From: Acanthosoma haemorrhoidale
Lineage: Eukaryota > Arthropoda > Insecta > Hemiptera > Acanthosomatidae
Direction of reading: 5' to 3'
Length of the DNA: 64,000 nucleotides
Assembly (NCBI GenBank): GCA_930367205.1
Contig: OV884011.1
Span: forward strand, 41,863,754-41,927,753
Shown here: one piece after another, positions 32,525 through 45,267 of the stretch
How positions within the stretch are numbered: the stretch's first letter is position 1
Layout of the letters: every line of letters begins with the position of its first letter
The notes under the pieces: generated by a model
The model's database searches: none
What the model was told of the DNA's origin: nothing
What the model saw: only the letters and a program-made list of their open reading frames with translations
Program-made: the position numbers and the translations under genes

Positions 32525-32526
32525 TA

Positions 32527-32616
32527 CACAGGTGGTCTGAAAAGTTTCCGACCTCAACATGAAGATGAAAATAAATAAAAGCTTTGTTAGGTCGGAAACT
32601 TTTCAGACCACCCTCG
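32527..32616. mobile_element. Mariner/Tc1-type MITE, copy 2
   Basis: 90 bp with the same termini as copy 1 and TA on each side. The two arms can form a near-perfect hairpin (GGTCTGAAAAGTTTCCGACC against its complement). Confidence 0.87.
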
Positions 32617-33124
32617 TATGTGGGAAAAATGTCACATATTGATGCAGGCGGCGACAGCTAGTTAAAATCACAAATTGAAAACCTCCATATAGTCTTTGAA
32701 TTTAATCGATTACGTTGAATATTTTCAAATAAAATTGTGTGCTTACTCATTTAGGAAGTTTGAGGTTGTATCTCTTAAAAAGCGTCCTCTGGTATTACAG
32801 ATGGAGAGTAGAAAGACTAAGGTGTTGATTAGACTCCGGCTGATGATTCTGTTTCCTCATTCCTCATTCCTCACTTCCTCTCACTAATTTGCCCTCTGTT
32901 CTCAAATTTCATTGGCGGTTCTTTCTCCCTCAATGTGGTAGGGTTGATAGTTGAATAGTTAAGTTGGTTGCTGCTGCCAGCTCTATATCTTCCATCATTC
33001 TATCAACTTCCAGACACTAGGGACAGCTATTTGTGCCTTATCATTACAATAACTAATAGAATTCTATGGCCTCTGCATGATCGATATATTTAGAACTGAC
33101 TGGTAAGTTCTTCACTACATCAAT

Positions 33125-33345
33125 GTTATGTATTTCAGGTTGTTTTCAGCGACCTCCATGAGGAGTTTTGGCATGTCTACCACACCTGCTGACAAAATCA
33201 CATCTTTCTTAGCTAAAACTTGTCCATATCTGACGAATTTCACACCTCTGACTTCTCCACCTTTAATTATTATCTTAGTCACCGTGGACTCAAGAATGAC
33301 ATTAAGCTCTTTCCTACCTCTCAAGTATCCTCAGGTACTACTAAT
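33125..33345 (-). pseudogene. GMC oxidoreductase gene fragment
   Basis: The minus strand encodes VILESTVTKIIIKGGEVRGV and AKKDVILSAGVVDMPKLLM, clearly related to residues around the middle of the GMC gene at 49253-53847. Just upstream the frame has a stop (TGA) where the intact gene encodes the residues before the RGKK motif, and homology ends after KLLM without the SGIG motif that normally follows. It is a partial, dead paralogue or retained exon piece. Confidence 0.8.
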
Positions 33346-33505
33346 ACTAAGGGTATTATAAGAATACTAGGGTACAAGTATCCTCGAACTTACTAATTAA
33401 TTCACACAACGAACTTACCAAGAGAAGAAGTTCTGAAATTCGAGACTGTAAAGGAGGTTAATAGAGGAAAAAGTTTGAGTAAGAAAGATAGATAGAGAAA
33501 GGGAT

Positions 33506-33742
33506 GTGTCCGCGCTTTGGAAAACGGATTCGACCGCTATCAAAATGGCTAAAATCTTGTTTCAGGACAAAACAATACATGCAGGATTCACTTTTAAATT
33601 GGCCAACTTTTCATTTTTACCTGCTGCGATTACCAAACTGGAAGAAAGAAAATCACTCCTTGTGGAATCAACTAATGTAATTCAAGATACCCGTATTCAA
33701 TTTTCTCCTCTCAACATATTTGGAAGCTTGAAAGATTATTGA
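33506..33742 (+). pseudogene. hAT-like transposase-derived fragment
   Basis: 78 codons. The text LWKTDSTAIKMAKILFQDK, FKLANFSFLPAAITKLEERK and LVESTNVIQD resembles the C-terminal part of a dispersed insect protein family related to hAT transposases with a CGGBP1-like region, from memory. There is no N-terminal continuation and the frame ends at 33742. Assignment to hAT is tentative. Confidence 0.45.
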
Positions 33743-35350
33743 AGCAATTGTTGCCATGCTAAAGGGAGAACCACCCGAGCCCATACACAATAGATAATTG
33801 TGATGATTAAACACATTCGTAGCATATTTACAACAGACACCTTATCAATATAAGTGTTCTGATTTTATCACATATTAAAGTAGCAAAAATAAATTCAAAG
33901 ATATTACAGAAAGTAAGGTTTTCAAAGGCACTGTCCAGTGGTCAACATTTAAAGGATGAAATGAAGTATTATTGATCAAAAAATATGAAGTAGTTTTTGT
34001 CAAAATCATTTAATAACTATTTAAGAAATTGAAGCAGAAACTCTGGACCTCAATTGGACATCTCTTGATAATATTCCTTTAATTCATACTTAATTATTCT
34101 TACTTAATTATCCTTCAATTTATACTTACTTTTTTTTATTGTAAATTAAATAAGAAAACAATTTAGCTGGTAATTGATGTAAAAAAATTTTATTTGGTAA
34201 AAAAAATGGTAAAATGGTAAGGCGACTGGTCTTTAGTTTTTACACCTATTATCTATTGTTTTTAAAGATTCATTGTTTAATTATCAACTTTGATATTTTT
34301 TGTTATAACTTATTTTGTATGTTATTAATTTTATTTATTTATTATTCTATTATTTTTCTGTATAGTATTTATTTAGTCTTAAATTGTATTACATTTAAAA
34401 TAGTTAAGGATAATTTTCAAGTAATATGCACATGTTGTATGTATATGACTAATTAATTACTAATTTAGAGTTTTATTTATGTGCTAAAAGAATAATAAAT
34501 AATAGTTTGTCAAGTACTCTAATTTTTACATGTTTGTTTACCTCATGTTTGAAAAGCCTTATCATGTTTGAATGTTTGCTCCAGTAATACTTGTTGATGG
34601 ACTATCAAGGGACTGGTTGGGGATTATAGTGTTCAATAAGGGTAAGATGCTGAAAATTTCTAAATTACTGTTTTATTAAACATTGTTAAAGTGTTTGAAA
34701 TACTTTCCAAAACGATAACCATTAGTATTTATGAGATACTCTTGTATTTAATTTTTTTAAAACTTTTATCTGGAAAATTTGTAATATTTATTTCAAATAA
34801 CCTTTGTCCAAAAAACAAAAAGGATTTCTAAAACATTCAAACTTATAATATTTTTTTTGTTAACTGTTGTTTCTAATTTACGTAGAAAAAAGTTTTATTA
34901 AAACAAATTTCAACACCTGAAATATGGATTGCCATGAATGATAAAAGAAACGGCCCTTAAATATACATGAAGTAGAAATATAAAAAAAATATTTACATTT
35001 TCAATATTAGTTCGAGTGGTCTGAGCAATAAATTCACATAAAAGTATACTGTCATAAACTTCTTAATACTTTAATTTTATTGATTATTAATTGTAATTAT
35101 GTTTCATGTAAAATATCAATTCCCAATATCTTACCAGTCATAAAACATTAAAGTAAAAATTGTATGGAAAAAACTTTTCAGTTGTTTTGGGTCTTAATGG
35201 TTTTTTAAAGGTTTTTGTGAGACTGCTTTTTACTTTTCAATAAAATTTATGATTATTTATTATTTTAGTGTTATTAATTTACTATAATGAGTCTTGTTTC
35301 ATACTATTTCCTTTTATTAATTTTAATGTGAAATTTTCATTTAGTTACAG
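33743..35350. other. AT-rich sequence upstream of the piggyBac-derived gene
   Basis: A hydrophobic 80-codon frame at 34214-34456 is poly-T/A driven and not supported as a gene. A donor-like AGG/GTAAGA near 34641 could end a 5' untranslated exon, but this is unsupported. Confidence 0.4.
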
Positions 35351-35364
35351 TCCCTAAAGTGAAA

Positions 35365-38300
35365 ATGGGTGGCAAAAAAAAAAAACTGGATGTCGCCAAA
35401 GGTGATTCAACAACCGATGGTAACATTTTAAATTTATATTACTTACTAATACAAATAAGCCATATTTTTGGCTTAGCATAATGTCTGCCTGTTAAGGGCA
35501 TTTGAGAAAACAGAATTGCATCAACAAATATAGTGTCTTCTGGAAATCCTTTTATATGTCCACACTTACGGATCAATTAACTGTTTATAGTTATATATAA
35601 CTGTTATAGTGTATTCCACATTATATGTTTATAATTAATTCCATAAAATATGTTTAGTTTTTCTAGGAGTTTACCTCTTGAGAGGAGGCATTTAATTTTT
35701 AATGTAAACAAAGTCAAGAAGTTGAACATATTGACAGATACATTGTCCGATGCTTTTTTAATCCAATTTTCTTATTAACTAGAGAATACGAGGATTGGTG
35801 GCCTCCCATTTTTTAAATTATTTTAAAGATTTTATTTTTTAAGTTTTCTTACATTATATATATTGAAGTTGGAATAGGCATATCTTTAGGTTTCAATGAC
35901 AATTACAGTGTTACCCGTGCTAGGGGGATATTTCATTTTATTTTCTAAGCCATCTCAGTCACAGGACATCGTTAAGGCATGAAATGAATTGGGACCTCAA
36001 TGTATAAATTATAAGTAATGCAAGGAATTTGTGTTGGAGAACCAGTACTATTTCAAGTAATTCTTGCAAAGGGACTGTTTTGATTATAAATTGAGAAACA
36101 ATTGGAAAACTCAAGATTTACCTTTAATGGATGTATTATTTTTTTTATTTTATTTTAGATTAAAACTTTTTTTCAGGACTTAGACCACACTGTAGCAGGC
36201 AAGTCATTGATAACCCGATCAATTCTGCAATTGACCTGACCATGAGGTATATCATTTTATTAAACTATTTAATATGATATTGACACTGAGTCCATCTAGA
36301 TTATAAAATTAATTTTAAAGACCCTATTTGCAATAATATTTAATTTAATCATTAAAGTATAATGAGCAGGTGAAATTTGGATGTTTAATACAAATTTTTT
36401 AAGTTTTCATCATCAACAGCTGTTCATTCAATGTTTTTCCCAGCACCTCATTCTCATGCATGCAGCTCATTGAAGCCGGTGTGCTTACAATCCTTTGCAT
36501 GCTTATAATACCTAGGATGTTGTACAGTGCCAGTACTTTTTGTACTTTACCTTGACATATGTCAGTCCAAGGACTGACCTAAAAATTCTCCTGGGATTCT
36601 TAGAAAGAAAAGTTCTTCTTTCTTTGATATGGTCCAGCTCTCAGAAGCAGATATCAATATTTTTTTTTTTACCTGGCCTGTTAAAGAGCTCTTGTTGCAT
36701 TTAGGCTAACCTAAATAGTAAACCGCAATCTCCTCAGCAAAAGCGATCACAGTAGCTTTCTTGTAATTCCACATTAATTAACATTCCACATCGTAGGATG
36801 TTTAGGATGATCAATTCAACCTCCCTGTACTTATATAGTCAGGAATCATCCCCACTCCGTTCCCTTAGAAAAATTGGATGTTAGGCCTTTTCAAGTGGTG
36901 AATTTTACATTACACCTGTCAGACTAATTGACAATTGTTTTAGGTTAAAGTAGGAAACTTCGTCATGTACACCCTATACACTATGTACACTACCCGCTCT
37001 GGCTCTGAAGGGTCACTTATTTTTATCACCATCAGGTATTGGCTAGATGGTTTTTTATGGTCTTGCGACAAGTCTATGTCGACTCTAAACAACCTGTGCA
37101 TCTGAGGAAGGCCTAACTTATTGTAAGTCCAGGTATTAACTGTTGTTTGTTCATTGTAACATGGGAAGAAGTGATAGCTTCTTGGTTATTTTTTTTTGTT
37201 TTTATCCCATGCCCACTTTTGTTGATAATAGCACAAAATTAGTTTTTAACTTTTAATATTGACGAATAGAAGGCTTGTTCCATCGTATATATTTATATAT
37301 CTTATTTAAAAAAAGAAATGACACTTGGAGTGGATATTTAAATGAATGAAATCAATTGAAAATCATTTAAAGAAACATAACAAAGAATGCTATATTATAT
37401 TTAATGAGAAAAACAAATTATGATAACAAATGAACAATTTATATTCATCTATGCTGATATGTTGACAAAATAGCTATGAAAGTGAAATATATTGAACATT
37501 TTAATTAACATGAAACAATTCAACATTCAAGCAGAATGAAGAATAATTTACTTTAAAACAAACTCTATGAAGTTTGTGAATTAATTAAAAAACGATTCTA
37601 AAACAACTTAAAATGATTCATACAAATTACAGCCATAAAATTTTTATTAGCCAAGTTGAGGGTTATGCCCTTTCTAGCTATCACAGTGGCCCATGTATCA
37701 ATAGCATACTGCAATTGTGCATATTGTGTATGGTATCATTAAAACTTTTAATTGTGGGATACTGCACTCTTAACTAACTTTTTTCTTATCTTTTTATAAT
37801 TTTTGTTATTTTGAACTATGTCTTTGTGCATAGTAAATATCACAATGTGCATAGTATCCCTCTGGAACAATATTTATTATATATTGATACAATAATGCGA
37901 TGTTTTGGACTGGTTCAGACCATCATCAAGCAATATATGTCTTCCTGTTTCCAATTAAATAGTAAATAATAAAAACTGAAAAGATCATTAAATAATTTTT
38001 CTGTACATAAAAATTTTTTTTTTGGAATGGCTTTATCCTAGAGATGTTCAGAGATAAGACTGACTGATGAATACAAACTTTCCAAAAAAAAAAAAAATTA
38101 TATACAGGCAATTATGTATTGATCTTTTAAATTTTTATTATTTATTATTTAATTTGGAACAACACAACATGGATTGCTTGGTGATGGAATGAATGAAACA
38201 GAGACGTTGCATTAATGTATAAATATATAATACCAATTAATAAAGAAGGATAGTGTGCACATTGTGAAATTTATTATAGAGAGTTGATATGTTAAGTAGC

Positions 38301-40149
38301 AAGGACTCAGTGTCATTAAAATGACTAGGCCTCAAAAAAGAAAAAAAATATGCATACATATTCTTTTAATTTATTTATTGGATTATTTTTACTAATAGAA
38401 AAATGAACATATTCTTCTATATTTTTTTTTACTTTTCATGGTATGCTGAATGTGCTAGATGCTCTTTTATGTTATTACAGAGCAAAGGCTGCAGGGATTC
38501 GTACATCTAAAAAGATTGCTGCTGTTAATGCGGCACAAAAAAATGATAGCTCTTCAGATGACAATTTGTATATAGATGAACGTTCTGAGTCAGAGAGGAA
38601 ACAAATCAATTTTCAAGAAGCACAACCTTTTTCACGTCCTGCGATCCGTTTTTCTAGGGTTAGAAAACTCATCAAGGGCCCATCAGAAAATACCCCTCTC
38701 GACTATTTTTTACTAGTGTTCAGTGATCACATTTTCAATTCAATAGTGGAAAAGATCAATTCAAATATAAAGAGGCCTCCTGAGTGTAGCTCGAGTACTG
38801 CTGGGAAGATTAGATATTGTGAAAAAGTCTCCAGAGGGGAATTTGAGGTTTTCCTAAGCCTGTTATATTTAATGGGTTTTGACAAACTACCATCCATTGA
38901 GGATTATTGGAATCAGGTCAACATTTTTAATAACTATATGTCATATCATCGTTTCATACAAATTTTCAACTGTATCGATTTCAGTGAGGTAATAACGGGC
39001 CCAATAATAACTGATAGCAACAATTGCGAAGAATTGTCTAGAGTCCAGCCACTGATGAATATGTTCACGGAACGAATGAATGAGGTTTACATTCCCGGAA
39101 AAGAGCTTATGATTGAAAAGCCATTGACAATTGTTGACACTGTTAAAAATGAAGGAGTAAAGATTTATGCTCTAGCAGAGCCTACTGGGCTGGTCTTAAA
39201 AACACTTATCTATGGGATCAATGATAAAAAGTTACATAGTAAAGATCATGAATTGAACGTTGTTCGTAAATTAATGGAGAGGTATCTTTTTTTTGGGCAC
39301 AGCTTGTATTTAAGCGATTTATACGGTTCTATAGAATTAGCTTCAGAGTTGATTCGTCATAATATTAATACTACAGCTAAAATCAGGCACAACAGAATGC
39401 CTAATCCACCAGATTTTCTGAATAGAACTTTGTGCAGTGAAGAAGATTTGGCTCAGCAATTTACAGATGATGGAGTATGTGTTATCAAGTGGTGTGATAA
39501 TCAAAAGAATGCTGTTGTTATGCTTTCTACAGAATACTCAGGTGTGCTAACAAACACTAAACTTGATGATAAGCTAAGTACTATGCCTCATATGTTGGGC
39601 TGGTATAAACTATATATGTATTCATACAGAGCTGCTAGTTTCATGGATTACTATCCTCTAGAAAAGAATGATATTAGGTGGAACTTGAAGGTGGTAATCA
39701 ATATATTTTACTCAATCTTATACAATAGTCATATACTATACTATCTATTTTCAGGAAAATATATACAATTAATGAAATTTCAATTAACAATTATTAAAGC
39801 TTTAATATCTAAAAATGTAAAATCTGGTCAGCATCACTCTACATTTCACCAACAGAGACCACTGAAACCACTTAATAACCCAGAGAGACCCAAGCAACAA
39901 AGTGACGAACAGAGAGTAGAGCAACTGAAATCTCACCAACAAAGTCCTTTGAAAACAATATTTAATTCAAATCCTATTCATGTGCCTGGAATAAAAAAAA
40001 TTGGCTGTAAAATAAGAGAACCCTGTAAAATTTGCTTTAGGAGGGGGATCTTAGTAGATGTTCAAACATATTGTACCAATTGTGATAGTCAGCCTGTGTT
40101 ATGCATTCCTAACTGTTTTGAACAATTTCATCGTCACCTTGCCCGTTAG
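35365..40149 (+). CDS. PiggyBac transposase-derived protein, three coding exons
   Basis: Exons are 35365-35419 (exon opening at 35351 after TTACAG), 36177-36246 (TTTTTTTCAG acceptor, GTATAT donor) and 38481-40149 (TTATTACAG acceptor). Intron phases 1 and 2 match across both joins, and the total is 597 codons plus stop. Exon 1 starts MGGKKKKLDVAKG, a possible nuclear signal. The DDE_Tnp_1_7 (piggyBac) domain spans about residues 100-470. Of the three catalytic aspartates, the first position is E275 (ALAEPTG); the others appear as D321 (LYLSDLYGS) and D381 (IKWCDNQK). A C-terminal Cys/His cross-brace finger occupies about 550-595. Introns plus the altered catalytic site suggest a domesticated host protein, though an old decayed transposon with a fortuitous open frame is possible. 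No piggyBac ends (TTAA with CCC) were noticed. Confidence 0.75.
36440..36830 (-). pseudogene. Eroded LINE reverse transcriptase fragment in intron 2
   Basis: On the minus strand, KATVIAFAEEIAVY near 36730-36775 resembles the RT catalytic (F/Y)ADD motif with both acidic residues changed. It is followed by SESWTISKKEEL and RRIFRSVLG near 36585-36655, as in the tail of non-LTR RT proteins. Stops and frame changes are frequent. Confidence 0.4.
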
Positions 40150-43100
40150 CAGTATCAATTTGAATTTGACTGTCAGATTTTTTTTGTGTCTGATTGATGT
40201 CTGATTATTTATCTTTTTATATATTTTACAAAATCTATTATTCTGCCTAGCTTAGGAAGTAGAAATTATTTTATTATGCTTATTGAGGTAATACAATTGT
40301 ATTATAAGGTTTTTATTAAAAAAAAAATTGTATGTATTTATTCCATTTATTATGCATGTTAATATTGATGTACTTATAAAAATTTTGAATTTATCTGATA
40401 AAAGAAAAATATGTATGATTTTTATTCAGGCCACATAACTACATTTTATGGAAACAAAGAATACTAACATTATCACAGACCATTTTTTTTTTATAATTGA
40501 AGTAATTAGATCAAAGATCAGAAGCCTTGCTATTTGTGTTTTTTAAACTTCTAACAACTAAAATTTGTTTATAAAATAAAACCTAGACTATTTGTATCTC
40601 CACAGATTTATCTAATCAAATAACTCAACTTCTGCCTGTCCACAGTTTCTTATTTCTAAAAATTAGTGCGTTGGATGGCTTTAACCATCATCCTCAGGCA
40701 CTTAGAAGAAATGCTACCTCCTCGGACACCACCCTGCGACTTGCACTGTCTGTTTCTGTCACAGGGTGGTAGCTGGGAAGGTAAAATTTATGTCGTGTAG
40801 TGTCTATATTTATGAAATAAAACTAATACAAGTTTTGCCACTGTAGATTAAATAATCATTTTTAGCCTTATTACGTACGTTGCTCGAGTGGCATTCATAT
40901 TTTGGATGAGGTTGGCACGCTCCAAACTTTAACTTCATCAAGCAACATCAGGTCCAATAGCAAAGAATATTGCTATTTACACTAATTACTAGTGTAATCA
41001 TAAAATAATGGTCTGTGATATCATTTCTTTTTGTCTGTTTTCCATAAACAAATATTATGTGACCTAAAAAAAATAAGAAATACAATTTAAATATAAAACT
41101 GAATGGTGTGGATGCTTTTATTAAATTACTCATACATAATTCATAGAAATCATAATAATTATTCATAATATGTAGTAGTAGTAGTATATAGTACATCATT
41201 ATTTACATAAATAAAAGCATGCACGTCATTTCATTTTATATTTAAATTTTCTTAATTATTTTATTAAAGTGATGCGCTAATTTTGTCCAAGGGTTTAGTT
41301 TATCCGAGGATCACTTTCCTTTCTATTTGACCAAAGATTAAGCAACATATGTTTAAAAAAAATATTAGCCCGTTAAAATTTAAAAAAACAAATTTTTAAG
41401 GAAGAAAACTTTTTCTTCATTATTTTTTTCAATTATATTTTGTAATTTATTACTCCTCCACGATTCTGGTAGAAGGTAGACCAACTTGAGAGGGCTTGCA
41501 ATCGTGGACACACCAGCTCTTTATTTCTTATAAATCCTGTACTGTGTACTAATAGACATGGGTTCTTTCCTCTTCCTACTACATTCTTTTCTCATACAAT
41601 ATCTCGATATTTGTAAGGGTAGCAGTATACCAAATACTGAGGTCCCTAGCAGAGCTGGAGCTCTATGGAATGCCCGGTGAACTAGGAAAATGAGATGAAA
41701 CAATTGAAGAATTTCGGTATCGGAGATACCTGACCAAAAGGTACAATTATTATTACTGCTCATAACCCAAATATAAAACTAGAGATCACAAACGAACTTC
41801 ATTACATGATGGCTACTCTCGCTGTTCAGGCAGGAGAAGATAACGTTTCTTAAAAAATGTTGTAATGATGTTTACATGTATTCATTTATAAATTGAATTG
41901 AAATGAAATGTTATTGATTAAATGAATGAGGACAATTCTTGAAATAAAAATTTGTATACGTCAAACAAAAATAAATTTATTAAATAAGTTGAAGCTCAAT
42001 ATCCCAGAAGGGGTTGTACCTTCCGATATAAAAAAATACCATACATTTAAACATTACTTAATTTTTAATTGTCTTTTATGAACCTAAAATATTACCACAA
42101 TATTTATTTTATTTTTATTGGATTTAGCAAATACCAATCCTTTGCTTTTCCGCAACCAGACACTAACATAAATTACTTTTTCAAACCAAATTATTTTGAC
42201 ATGTATTCTACTGTTTTTTAATTTTATACATTTTTAATTTGAATTAAAATGAAATTTGGAAATAAAATAAATAAGAAATAATATAAATCTGACAAAATTA
42301 ATTTATTTACTAAGTTGAAGCTTAATATCTCAGGAGGAATCCTACCTTCCAAATGGAAAATTGAATATAAAATAAATTATTTAAGTTGGATGTGTTGTTT
42401 ATTAAATACCACTTATATTCATTGGCAGTGGCTTGTGTGACTTCTTGTAGGTTATTTCTTTGATATCTTGGCTGAATCTATTAAATGCCACTCAATAACT
42501 GATGGTTTATTATTCTAATATTTGCTTATTTATTAATAATATTTTAATTATAAATTTTTTTCTATAATTTAAAAAGAAAACTTTATATTTTATAACTTAT
42601 ACGTTATATCAGGGTTCTGTTAATAATTATATAGGAAACTTCTGGCAAAAGGAATATTGGTTTTATTTATAACACATTGAATAACTAAAATTGATATACA
42701 AAAATAAAATATACGTACGTAATAAAGAATACTATTAAAACTAACATTAAAATGGTACCTTGTAAATTATTCGTAACTGTATACTAATACTGGCCAGTGC
42801 TTCTTGTGGATAATCTTCGTGTGGTTCGCGGATCAGCATGCTTGTTCTACTCTGTGGCACGTGGTTCTATTACGTCTCATGGCCGGATGCAAGTCTGGGG
42901 ACGCTTCTCTCTGATGCCCAACAGCCTTGGCGTGGGTCGCTACCTGGACCTGGTCTCTACCTGCTCTGTCCTCTGATGAACGAAAAGAATCTGCTTGGGC
43001 TATTTGTTGACCTTTTTATATTATATCCCGCTGCCTTCTTGACTTTCAACTGGTTATTTAATGCCAGTTGTTTCGGATATTTATTACTTTGCTTAATTTA

Positions 43101-45265
43101 GAAGTTTATATAATAAATGTTTATATTAAATATATTATTTTTATGTCAATTATTAATAATTAATATGACGACAGTAAAAACGTTCATACTTTCAAAAATG
43201 AATCACGGATCGTTATTACGTCACTCAATGCTCACTAATTTCGAGTTTATTTAAACAAACACTATTAAAAATCATCATTTTAAAATATCACAACAATATA
43301 TATTGACCATCACAATCTTTCAGATACCAACTGACTGTATCTATATTCACACGACTGATCAGCTATATCTCTATACTTCGAGTGATGATTACTGTGTACA
43401 TACATCGACTGTAACTCTCTATTACTAAACTTTTTTGAAACCATTAGCTTGAATAATTTATAACCCAGAGCATCATCTATCCTCATGGCCTCCTCTATCT
43501 TTCGATGTTATATACTACAATGAAACATTATGTATTTAAACATTACTTATTTATTAAATATTTCAATGTCTGTAACAAAAATGCTTACAGAAATCCAAAG
43601 CTTTAGAGAAATATAAATAAATATTGGTATAATTTACATGAAAGATTTTTTTTATCTCAAGTTATTGGATACCCCTCTATTCCTATAAAGTGACAGAAGC
43701 TAAAACTTTTGAAGCAGAGAATAAGTTCATGCAACCCAAATAAATAATGATGATTTTCCTTTCAGGCTAGTGTAAATACTAAAATTTAATTTGTAGCAAA
43801 TACATAGAATGTGCTTGTTATATTAGAAGTAATATTTTTTAATGATGTGTTTTGTTTATAACTTAGGTTTTAAATAACACCAATGTTTGTTTCTCTTTAA
43901 AAGCTTTTCTTTAATTGGGAAGCACTTTCGACAGCCAAGTCAGTCATACTCAGGCTAAAAAAGTTATAAAACGAGCAAAAGATTAAAGCATCAACATGTA
44001 AAATTTTTGAAATATATAACAGGTGTTAATTTAAAAGATTAAATTGCAGGGCAATTGCAATATCATATGCGTAAACATTTAAAAAAATTATTACATATAC
44101 CAAAGTTATACAAGATTGACACTACGGAAGGGTGGCATTATCTAATTTTATATCCAACTCAATTTTTTTCCTTTTGTCCATTGGCACCAACAAAGGGCAT
44201 TCACAGGTAGGTAGAGGTTTTGAAATAAGTGTCTCCCTCTAGTTCTCTCAGTCTCTATCTGGTAGATACAACTTCATTTCCTTTCCGCGCTCATATTAGC
44301 CGATCAGGCTCATCTTCAGCCAGAGTTGGAGCCATCCTTTGATCAGCTTTCAGTCAAAATTCCGCATCGAAGACTCATGCAACATTGGAGTAATTAGTAT
44401 TTGTTGAGCTCTATATATTAATGTACTCTGCAGTCAACTATTGTATTTTTAATTTCACTAACATTTATTTTATATATTAATAAATAATTGGACTATAAAC
44501 AGTTGTATGGCTTAGTTTTAACAGGCAACCCTTCAGGTATATTATTAATTATTTAAAATTAAAAAAAAAACAGGCTACAATATATAAATATATTTATTGT
44601 AATGATTTTTTTTAATTAGCAAATTACATTTATTTATTAGAATTAGATTGATTGTAAGAAATAAGTGTTCTGTTGAGTTAATTTGACAAGAGTTACTATT
44701 CCAGACCTTGCCACCAAGACCCAGGTGTGAAAGGTACCTACTAGGGTTTTATTTCCGATCACCAGAACAAAATTTTGTGACCTGCGCTGGTCAATCTTCC
44801 ATGGAACTTTTTTGCTCGTTTTGCTCGCTTCTATCCTTTTGATTTTCTGGGGATTCTACCCTATTTAAAAATATGATGGGAGGATATAATGGCTATCAAG
44901 CAAATGGTTTCCCCCTTAAATTGCTGAGCCCGAATCTACTTTTAATCCATTCAATTTCAATTTCGAAATCATTTTTATATTTTGTAATTACATACTAAAT
45001 AATAATTGAAGTTGAAGGAAGTAGCAAACACACAATATAATTGTAAATTTCCAGAAATTTTGGGTTGGGGTGGGTTGCCACAAAGATCAGCATTTAGGAG
45101 CTGTCATTGAGTTAAGTCCATTCCAGCAGTCGGTGAGTTAAGTTAGTCAGCGGCCATGAGGTCGGGTATTGAAGAGAGGCCAAATGTGAGATCAGAAGAT
45201 AGATGCCAGGAAAAAAGGAATCCACCCACCAACCAACGTTGAAGAATATTTTTGCCATTCTTGTT
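40150..45265. other. Long intergenic stretch without recognised genes
   Basis: AT-rich with many short random frames. A GC-richer patch at 42838-43000 has an open frame on each strand but no recognised motif. A diverged direct repeat is noted separately. Confidence 0.5.
41868..42365 (+). repeat. Diverged direct repeat, about 165 bp x 2
   Basis: 41868-42035 and 42198-42365 share CATGTATTC, TGAATTGAAATGAAAT / TGAATTAAAATGAAAT, ATTTATTAAATAAGTTGAAGC / ATTTATTTACTAAGTTGAAGC, and AATATC(C/T)CAG with CTACCTTCC-like ends. Probably a local duplication or two copies of an old repeat. Confidence 0.5.
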
Positions 45266-45267
45266 GT

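Noticed and set aside
34214..34456. Hydrophobic 80-codon frame resembling a membrane protein
   Set aside because: Composition follows from T-rich sequence. No start context, homology or splice partner.
42838..43101. 87-codon frame in a GC-richer patch
   Set aside because: Open on both strands, with no recognisable motif. It could be a remnant of an unidentified repeat.
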